Below are positions 14,484 through 19,640 of a stretch of DNA of 19,640 nt, one piece after another. A model generated the notes under the pieces. It did not search any database and was not told the DNA's origin. It was given only the letters and a program-made list of their open reading frames with translations. Location of the stretch: positions 1-19,640 of the forward strand of contig JAEWPQ010000015.1 in NCBI GenBank assembly GCA_023460575.1. The letters are read 5' to 3'. The first letter of the stretch is position 1; each line of letters begins with the position of its first letter. The stretch is from Bacillota bacterium (GTDB lineage Bacteria; Bacillota; Clostridia; Lachnospirales; Lachnospiraceae). A program made the position numbers and the translations under genes.

Positions 14484-14487
14484 AAAC

Positions 14488-14524
14488 CAAAAAATCCCAT
14501 TCAGCGGGTTAGTCTGAATGGGAT
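14488..14524 (-). terminator. Intrinsic terminator of rpsT
   Basis: Arms 14494-14504 and 14514-14524 (ATCCCATTCAG / CTGAATGGGAT) pair over 11 bp. Read on the reverse strand the stem is followed by TTTTTT, a classic terminator 17 bp past the rpsT stop. It can also form in forward transcripts of the amidase. Confidence 0.9.
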
Positions 14525-14540
14525 AAATATCGTTTATGAA

Positions 14541-14804
14541 TTAAGCCATTGCGTTAACAGCTTTAGAGATTCTGGATACTTTTCTGGAAGCGTTATTCTT
14601 ATGATATACGCCTTTGGTAGCAGCTTTGTCGATCTCTGTAATAGCATTTACTAATGATGCCTGTGCAGCAGCCTTGTCACCGGCAGTAATAGCAGATTCC
14701 ACTTTCTTAATGGATGTTTTCACTTTGGATCTGATTGCTTTGTTTCTAGCAGCCTTAGTTTCGTTAACTAAGATTCTTTTCTTTGCAGATTTAATGTTAG
14801 CCAA
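14541..14804 (-). CDS. rpsT: 30S ribosomal protein S20
   Basis: An 87-aa basic protein of the small ribosomal subunit that binds 16S rRNA early in assembly. It reads (M)ANIKSAKKRILVNETKAARNKAIRSK, the family's invariant N terminus, and ends NNASRKVSRISKAVNAMA. I chose TTG 14804 because the next codons are ANIKSAKKR and GGAGGTG lies 6 nt upstream; an ATG further up would add EVYRL and has no ribosome binding site of its own. It is reverse to its neighbours and convergent with the lysis cassette. The order holA - rpsT - gpr - spoIIP - lepA is a common core arrangement, which marks the block between holA and rpsT as an insertion. Confidence 0.97.
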   Translation of the reverse strand: MANIKSAKKRILVNETKAARNKAIRSKVKTSIKKVESAITAGDKAAAQASLVNAITEIDKAATKGVYHKNNASRKVSRISKAVNAMA

Positions 14805-14902
14805 TCTGTACACCTCCAATAAAATGTTATATGATTTATTCTTTGTTTTGCATCAAAGCCTGGACACGGACAGTTCAATGTAAACATACTTTTATATTTT
14901 AG

Positions 14903-14933
14903 CGAATTTCAATACATATGTCAATACATAATT
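14903..14933 (+). promoter_or_regulatory. Possible sporulation (sigma-G/F type) promoter of gpr
   Basis: CGAATT (14903-14908), 18-bp spacer, CATAATT (14927-14933), compared with the Bacillus sigma-G pattern TGAATA - 17/18 - CATACTA. gpr is a forespore gene in Bacillus, so this class is expected. The match is partial and the consensus is borrowed from another genus. Confidence 0.3.
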
Positions 14934-14982
14934 CCTGCTTTTTTGCAGAAAATACCTTAGAAATGCTGGAAAGGAGGAAGAA

Positions 14983-15960
14983 ATGGAAAACACATTTGAA
15001 GTTCGTACAGATCTTGCTGTTGAAGAAAAAGAGAGCTTTCCCGGTGACGGCGGAGAAATATCAGGGGTATCCTTGCGGGAATGGCACCGGTCTGACAGCC
15101 GGATTAAAATGACTGAGGTAAAAATTCTTGATGAAAAAGGTTCAAAAGCCATGGGAAAGCCCATTGGAACCTATATCACCCTGGAAGCAGACCAGTTGTC
15201 TTTAAGAGACGAGGATTATCACAGGGAGGTGTCGGAAGAGCTTTCAGCCCAGATCTCAAAACTGCTGGAAGGGAAAGATTTCAGAAAACCGGATTTTCAC
15301 GTATTGGTGGCAGGACTTGGAAATTCTTCTGTAACTCCGGATTCTTTGGGGCCGAGAGTTCTGAAAAACCTTCAGGTCACCAGACATTTAAAAGTTCAGT
15401 ATGGGGAAGATTTCTGGCGGGGAAAAACCATGCCGGTGATTAGCGGTATTGCTCCTGGTGTTATGGCTCAGACCGGAATGGAAACAGCCGAAATACTAAA
15501 AGGAATTATTAAAGAAACAAAACCGGATCTCATTATTGCAATTGATGCTCTGGCCGCAAGAAGTGTAAAACGTCTCGGAACCACCATACAGCTTACGGAT
15601 ACCGGAATCCATCCAGGTTCCGGAGTGGGTAATCACCGCCACAGTTTAACAAAAGAAAGCTTAGGGGTACCGGTTATGGCAATTGGCGTCCCTACCGTGG
15701 TAGGAGCTGCAGCCATCGTTCACGATACAGTCAGAACCTTAATCAGAGCTTTGTCAGAAAATATGGAGACCAAGGGTATGGGAGATTTTATGGAAAATCT
15801 TAATTCTGATGAGCAGTATGATCTCATACGGGAACTTTTAGAGCCGGAGTTCGGACCACTTTATGTGACACCCCCCGATATTGACGAAACTGTGAAAGAA
15901 TTGAGCTTTACTATTTCAGAGGGAATCCATATGACCTTTCTGGGACAGGAAGTTTCGTAG
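14983..15960 (+). CDS. gpr: Germination protease GPR
   Basis: The spore endoprotease that degrades small acid-soluble DNA-binding proteins when a spore germinates. It is made in the forespore as a zymogen and activates itself. The 325-aa sequence has the N-terminal FEVRTDLAVE, which resembles the family's pro-sequence region, VLVAGLGNSSVTPDSLGPRVL with Asp120, ISGIAPGVMAQTGMET, and IIAIDALAARS with Asp188; the two aspartates correspond by motif to those considered catalytic in the aspartic-like A25 family. GTTIQLTDTGIHPGSGVGNHR is another signature. ATG 14983 has AAGGAGG 5 nt upstream. spoIIP follows after a short gap, so the two may be cotranscribed. It shows that the organism forms endospores. 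Confidence 0.96.
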   Translation: MENTFEVRTDLAVEEKESFPGDGGEISGVSLREWHRSDSRIKMTEVKILDEKGSKAMGKPIGTYITLEADQLSLRDEDYHREVSEELSAQISKLLEGKDFRKPDFHVLVAGLGNSSVTPDSLGPRVLKNLQVTRHLKVQYGEDFWRGKTMPVISGIAPGVMAQTGMETAEILKGIIKETKPDLIIAIDALAARSVKRLGTTIQLTDTGIHPGSGVGNHRHSLTKESLGVPVMAIGVPTVVGAAAIVHDTVRTLIRALSENMETKGMGDFMENLNSDEQYDLIRELLEPEFGPLYVTPPDIDETVKELSFTISEGIHMTFLGQEVS

Positions 15961-16016
15961 TAAACAGCCGGCTTTCTGCATAGTATATTATGAATCAAGA
16001 ATGCAGGAAGGCGGCT

Positions 16017-17402
16017 ATGAATAAGAGCAGTGAACGATTGAACTGGTTAATTAAAAAATTAATGATTGCAGTAAGCCTGATTCTGGCCGCTTTTTTAAGT
16101 TTTAAAGAAGCTTCCCAGGCAGCAGGCAGACTGGATTTAAAGGATATACAAAACTGGGTCGGAGAGGGAGTTGCAGATAGCGCCTCCTTTATCTGGCGAT
16201 ACCAGTATCCTGCTGCCGTCTGGGACCAGGAGGGGGAAGAGGGGAGATTGCTTTATCAGAAGGATTCTATCGGGAGCCTTTTTTGCGGGTTTTTCTTCAG
16301 CCATTCCCCCTTATCCCGTTATACGGGTAAAAGTAACACAAAGGCCAATTATTACGGAGAAAATGATCCGGCATACAGGAGTTATTTAGAAAGCGGGAAG
16401 TTCTATGAGGAGCACAGCTTTCTTCTGTATGATGGCGGAGAAGAGAGCGGTGAAGACGGAAGCGTAAATGCCGGAGCACATAAGATTCAGCCGGAGACAC
16501 AGGAAAGCCAGCAAGCAGCACAACCGCAAAAACCAGAGGTGAGTCAGGAGATACAACAGCCCGGACCTGCTGGTACAGAAAAAAACTCTGCAATGACCTG
16601 TGCGTCAAGCAGCATCTGGCCGATTGTTGGAACCACATACCGGAAGGAACAGCTGGCTGATTATGATTATATGATGAAGCATTTTTACAGTGTTCATACC
16701 TCCACCACTGCAGGGCGGGATCTGATGAAAGCCGATCAATTTCTTTCGGAGAAATTTACTCTGGAAGGAGAAAATGACAAACCCCAGATTTTAATCTACC
16801 ACACCCATTCCCAGGAAGAATATTCCGATTTCAGGACCCAGAATAATAAGGAAGCAACCGTAGTGGGAATCGGAACCTACTTAACAAAACTGTTAACAGA
16901 AAAGGGTTACAACGTCATTCATGACACTTCCGTATATGACTTGCAAAATGGAAAACTGGACAGAAACAAAGCTTATACCTACGCTCTCGACGGCATTACA
17001 AAAATCCTCCAGGAAAACCCTTCTGTAGAAGTGATCCTGGATATTCACCGGGATGGAGTAAACAGTGATCTGCATATGGTCAATAAAGTCAATGGGAAGA
17101 TGACTGCGCCTGTTATGTTTTTTAACGGAGTCTGCCAGACTCCGGAAGGCCCCATTGAGTATCTGCCAAATCCTTACAGAGAGAAGAATCTTGCCTTCAG
17201 CTTTCAGATGCAGCTGGACAGCGCAGCTTATTTTCCCGGTCTCACCCGTAAAATTTACATAAAAGGACTTCGTTATAACCAGCACTTAAGAGCCAGGTCT
17301 TCCTTAATTGAAGTAGGTGCCCAGACCAATTCCTATCAGGAGGCATTAAATGCAATGGAACCTCTGTCAGAGGTTTTGGATATGGTCTTAAAAGGGAATT
17401 AA
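16017..17402 (+). CDS. spoIIP: Stage II sporulation protein P, septal peptidoglycan hydrolase
   Basis: SpoIIP is an amidase/endopeptidase that, with SpoIID and SpoIIM, thins septal wall so that the mother cell can engulf the forespore. The 461-aa protein has a basic N terminus and one membrane anchor at about 14-30, a low-complexity linker rich in Q, E and P (about 155-195), and the C-terminal hydrolase with ILIYHTHSQEEY (His262, His264, Glu267/268 as metal or catalytic candidates), a VILDIHRDG strand with His344, and the ending SSLIEVGAQTNS typical of the amidase_3-like fold. I chose ATG 16017 because AGGAAGG lies just before it; the in-frame ATG 15990 has no ribosome site. It lies downstream of gpr and is closed by a terminator. 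Confidence 0.94.
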   Translation: MNKSSERLNWLIKKLMIAVSLILAAFLSFKEASQAAGRLDLKDIQNWVGEGVADSASFIWRYQYPAAVWDQEGEEGRLLYQKDSIGSLFCGFFFSHSPLSRYTGKSNTKANYYGENDPAYRSYLESGKFYEEHSFLLYDGGEESGEDGSVNAGAHKIQPETQESQQAAQPQKPEVSQEIQQPGPAGTEKNSAMTCASSSIWPIVGTTYRKEQLADYDYMMKHFYSVHTSTTAGRDLMKADQFLSEKFTLEGENDKPQILIYHTHSQEEYSDFRTQNNKEATVVGIGTYLTKLLTEKGYNVIHDTSVYDLQNGKLDRNKAYTYALDGITKILQENPSVEVILDIHRDGVNSDLHMVNKVNGKMTAPVMFFNGVCQTPEGPIEYLPNPYREKNLAFSFQMQLDSAAYFPGLTRKIYIKGLRYNQHLRARSSLIEVGAQTNSYQEALNAMEPLSEVLDMVLKGN

Positions 17403-17427
17403 ACAGAGAACATATTGGTAACTAAAA

Positions 17428-17475
17428 AAAGCTGGGAACCCGTTATTTATCAGGTTATCCAGCTTTGAGTCTTTT
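17428..17475 (+). terminator. Intrinsic terminator of spoIIP
   Basis: AAAGCTGG (17428-17435) pairs with CCAGCTTT (17459-17466), and AACC (17437-17440) with GGTT (17453-17456), around a 12-nt loop. GAGTCTTTTGT follows, a modest U-tract. It lies 26 bp past the spoIIP stop. Confidence 0.75.
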
Positions 17476-17509
17476 GTACAAATGAAATATGGCCTTTGGT
17501 ACATTCATT

Positions 17510-17539
17510 TTAGCATTGCTTACCTTTATTTTTTATAAT
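17510..17539 (+). promoter_or_regulatory. Promoter of the candidate RNA before lepA
   Basis: A perfect TATAAT at 17534-17539 with TTAGCA (17510-17515) 18 bp upstream as -35. Transcription would start at about 17546, a few bases before the first hairpin of the RNA. Confidence 0.5.
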
Positions 17540-17545
17540 TGTAAG

Positions 17546-17680
17546 TAGCGTTTTTCTATAAAGACCTGGAAACAGGCATAGAAAAACCACCCTTGTATAC
17601 TTTGGACGGTAGCATGGATGGATTTCTATCGTTGTTATTGGCCAACCCCTTGTATTGGGGCGGTTGTTTCTTTACTATTA
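17546..17680 (+). ncRNA. Candidate structured RNA of unknown class upstream of lepA
   Basis: This non-coding stretch looks like a complete small transcript. It opens with GTTTTTCTAT (17550-17559) pairing with ATAGAAAAAC (17578-17587), inside which CCTG and CAGG close a GAAA tetraloop. The central strand can instead pair with TTTCTAT at 17623-17629, extended by CCA (17587-17589) with TGG (17619-17621). It ends with CAACC (17643-17647) / GGTTG (17662-17666) plus inner C/G pairs, followed by TTTCTTT, a terminator. The promoter and terminator suggest a separate unit of about 130 nt. The 3' end is 140 bp before lepA, so it could also be a leader attenuator. I compared it by eye with c-di-GMP, THF, glutamine, guanidine, ZTP, T-box, 6S and SRP RNAs and found no match. 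Confidence 0.45.
17643..17675 (+). terminator. Terminator of the candidate RNA
   Basis: CAACCCC - TTGTATT - GGGGCGGTTG forms a GC-rich stem with a bulged C, followed by TTTCTTTACTATTATTCT. It lies about 145 bp before lepA. Confidence 0.7.
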
Positions 17681-17744
17681 TTCTAATACATATTTACTGT
17701 ATTTGCAAGCGAAAATAGTAATATGATTAAGGTAATTCAACGCT

Positions 17745-17775
17745 TTCCCGGTGGACAACCGGTAATTTTAATGGT
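17745..17775 (+). repeat. Small inverted repeat in the lepA leader
   Basis: CCGGT and ACCGG pair around a five-base loop GGACA, followed by TAATTTTAATGG. It is a weak stem of five pairs with a mediocre T-rich tail, perhaps a leader structure of lepA. No convincing lepA promoter was found between 17690 and 17820. Confidence 0.35.
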
Positions 17776-17819
17776 ATATTTGAAGACATTAGAAACATCA
17801 GAAAAGAGGATTATACTTT

Positions 17820-19634
17820 ATGGCAGCTGCCCAGCAGAATAGAATACGTAATTTTTGCATTATTGCGCATATTGATCATGGAAAATCGACACTTGCAGAC
17901 CGGATTATAGAGAAAACAGGGCTTCTTACCAGCAGAGAGATGCAGGCGCAGGTCCTTGATAATATGGATCTTGAACGGGAGCGTGGTATTACAATCAAGG
18001 CCCAGGCGGTTCGTACTATTTATAAGGCAAATGACGGACAGGAATATATATTTAACATGATTGATACACCAGGTCATGTTGACTTTAATTATGAGGTTTC
18101 AAGAAGTCTGGCAGCGTGTGACGGCGCTGTATTGGTAGTGGATGCCTCCCAGGGAATTGAGGCCCAGACACTTGCAAACGTTTATATGGCACTGGACCAC
18201 GATCTGGATGTATTTCCGGTTTTGAATAAAATTGACCTTCCAAGTGCAGAGCCGGAACGTGTGGTTGAGGAGATTGAAGATGTTATAGGCATAGAGGCCC
18301 ATGATGCACCCAGAATCTCAGCCAAAACCGGACTGAATGTAGAAGAGGTGCTGGAAGCAATCGTTGAGAAAATCCCGGCACCTGTCGGCGATCCGGATGC
18401 TCCCCTCCAGGCCCTGATCTTTGATTCCCTTTACGATTCTTACAAGGGTGTTATCGTATTTTTCCGTGTTAAGGAAGGAACGGTACGAAAAGGGGATAAG
18501 GTGCGCATGATGGCCACTGGTGCAATAGAAGAAGTGGTGGAAGTCGGTTATTTCGGTGCAGGCCAGTTTTTACCCTGTGAAGAATTATCTGCCGGTATGG
18601 TTGGATATTTAACCGCCAGCATCAAGAACGTGAAGGATACAGCAGTGGGTGATACCATTACCCTTGCAGACAGACCGTGCAAATCGGCTCTGCCAGGTTA
18701 TAAAAAAGTAACATCAATGGTGTACTGTGGTTTATATCCTTCAGATGGAGCCCGTTATAATGATCTGCGGGATGCGTTGGAGAAGCTTCAGCTTAACGAC
18801 GCTTCCTTATTCTTTGAACCGGAGACATCTCTCGCCCTCGGTTTTGGTTTCCGCTGCGGATTTTTAGGACTTCTTCACCTGGAGGTGATTCAGGAACGGC
18901 TTGAACGGGAATATAATTTAGACCTTGTGACCACTGCTCCGGGAGTTGTTTACCATATATATAAAAGGAACGGGGAGAAGCTGGAGCTGACAAATCCTTC
19001 TAATCTGCCTGATCCGACCGAAATTGAATATATGGAGGAGCCCATTGTCAGCGCAGAGATTATGGTGACTACAGAGTTTGTAGGAGCCATTATGAAGCTT
19101 TGTCAGGAACGCCGGGGTGTTTATCTTGGAATGGAATATATGGAAGCTACCAGAGCATTGTTAAAATATGAGCTTCCGCTGAATGAAATTATTTATGACT
19201 TCTTTGATGCGCTCAAATCCCGTTCCAGAGGCTATGCTTCCTTTGACTACGAACTGAAAGGATATGAGAAGTCCGAATTAGTAAAGCTGGACATTTTAGT
19301 CAACAAAGAAGAAGTGGATGCCCTTTCCTTTATTGTTCATGCAGAATCCGCCTATGAACGCGGCAGAAGAATGTGTGAGAAGCTTAAGGATGAAATCCCC
19401 AGACAGCTGTTTGAAATTCCCATTCAGGCAGCCATCGGAGGCAAGATCATTGCCCGTGAGACAGTAAAAGCCATGAGAAAAGATGTACTTGCCAAATGCT
19501 ACGGCGGTGATATTTCACGTAAGAAGAAACTTCTTGAAAAGCAGAAAGAAGGTAAAAAACGTATGCGCCAGGTCGGTAACGTTGAGATACCGCAGAAGGC
19601 ATTTATGAGCGTACTGAAATTAGATGATGAATAA
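17820..19634 (+). CDS. lepA: Elongation factor 4 (LepA)
   Basis: A ribosome-associated translational GTPase of 604 aa, the normal full length, that acts on stalled or assembling ribosomes. G1 is AHIDHGKST (16-24), the switch I region contains RERGITIKAQ, G3 is DTPGHVDF (82-89), G4 is NKID (136-139) and SAKTGLNVEEVL carries G5. EF-G-like domains 2, 3 and 5 follow, then the LepA-specific C-terminal domain, with GKIIARETVKAMRKDVLAKCYGGDISRKKKLLEKQK as its family signature, ending VGNVEIPQKAFMSVLKLDDE. ATG 17820 follows AAGAGGA by 9 nt. It lies downstream of spoIIP and the candidate RNA. In related bacteria hemW and the hrcA-grpE-dnaK genes usually come next, but these lie outside the window. Confidence 0.98.
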   Translation: MAAAQQNRIRNFCIIAHIDHGKSTLADRIIEKTGLLTSREMQAQVLDNMDLERERGITIKAQAVRTIYKANDGQEYIFNMIDTPGHVDFNYEVSRSLAACDGAVLVVDASQGIEAQTLANVYMALDHDLDVFPVLNKIDLPSAEPERVVEEIEDVIGIEAHDAPRISAKTGLNVEEVLEAIVEKIPAPVGDPDAPLQALIFDSLYDSYKGVIVFFRVKEGTVRKGDKVRMMATGAIEEVVEVGYFGAGQFLPCEELSAGMVGYLTASIKNVKDTAVGDTITLADRPCKSALPGYKKVTSMVYCGLYPSDGARYNDLRDALEKLQLNDASLFFEPETSLALGFGFRCGFLGLLHLEVIQERLEREYNLDLVTTAPGVVYHIYKRNGEKLELTNPSNLPDPTEIEYMEEPIVSAEIMVTTEFVGAIMKLCQERRGVYLGMEYMEATRALLKYELPLNEIIYDFFDALKSRSRGYASFDYELKGYEKSELVKLDILVNKEEVDALSFIVHAESAYERGRRMCEKLKDEIPRQLFEIPIQAAIGGKIIARETVKAMRKDVLAKCYGGDISRKKKLLEKQKEGKKRMRQVGNVEIPQKAFMSVLKLDDE

Positions 19635-19640
19635 AAAAAA

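Noticed and set aside
11236..14540. Attachment-site repeats flanking the cassette
   Set aside because: I compared the sequence after holA with that after the amidase. Only short A-rich matches such as AAAACC were found, below what would support an att core.
14541..14883. Forward 89-codon frame at 14614 opposite rpsT
   Set aside because: It is antisense to rpsT, whose S20 sequence and terminator are clear. The hydrophobic translation is a by-product of the reverse strand.
17546..17690. Known riboswitch, 6S or SRP RNA before lepA
   Set aside because: GGACGG recalls the glutamine RNA and the GAAA-loop stem recalls c-di-GMP-I, but the other conserved parts of these families are absent. Left as unknown class.
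1..19640. CRISPR arrays, tRNA or rRNA genes, insertion sequences
   Set aside because: No regularly spaced repeats, no cloverleaf, no rRNA-like stretch, no transposase frame and no paired terminal repeats were seen.

Overview
This window looks like chromosome from a spore-forming member of the Bacillota, most likely a Lachnospiraceae relative (the Lacrimispora/Clostridium saccharolyticum type of genome). The evidence is the set of genes: sporulation and germination genes gpr and spoIIP, a two-GerMN-domain lipoprotein, and the core order holA ... rpsT ... gpr - spoIIP - lepA. Base composition is moderate and Shine-Dalgarno sites are strong (GGAGG type). All family names rest on motif recognition by eye; no database search was run.

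Region 1 (1-1310): the 3' three quarters of gpmI, the cofactor-independent phosphoglycerate mutase, followed by a terminator. Region 2 (about 1350-11235): one tightly packed forward operon holding an unrecognised 415-aa protein, an ABC exporter half-transporter, a DegV fatty-acid-binding protein, a membrane histidine kinase with no response regulator beside it, a GerMN lipoprotein, comEC and holA. The gerMN-comEC junction is odd: the reading frame of comEC opens behind a perfect AGGAGG at an ATA codon, and that ATA overlaps the gerMN stop (ATAA) exactly where an ATGA overlap would be expected.

Region 3 (11258-14530) is an accessory block inserted between holA and rpsT. It has a phage-type switch and a phage-type lysis module but no integrase, replication, capsid or tail genes. 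Leftward genes are an XRE repressor, an ImmA/IrrE-like protein and a small conserved-looking protein. Rightward genes are a Cro-sized helix-turn-helix protein, a TcdE-type holin, a 51-aa unknown protein and an amidase with choline-binding-type repeats. Two copies of a 19-bp near-palindrome, TGTAGAC-N5-GACTACA, sit on the two predicted rightward promoters: one at the start site of the Cro-like gene, the other over the -35 region of the holin promoter. The simplest reading is a self-contained, repressor-controlled lysis cassette.

Region 4 (14494-19640): rpsT (reverse), then gpr, spoIIP and lepA (forward). The 417-bp gap between spoIIP and lepA holds the spoIIP terminator and then what looks like a separate small transcription unit of about 130 nt, with its own TATAAT promoter, a strong 5' hairpin, an alternative pairing partner for that hairpin, and an intrinsic terminator. 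I could not match it to a known RNA family; it is either a small RNA gene or a switchable leader of lepA.

The best candidates for something undescribed are the ATA start of comEC, the twin operator lysis cassette, and the structured RNA before lepA.
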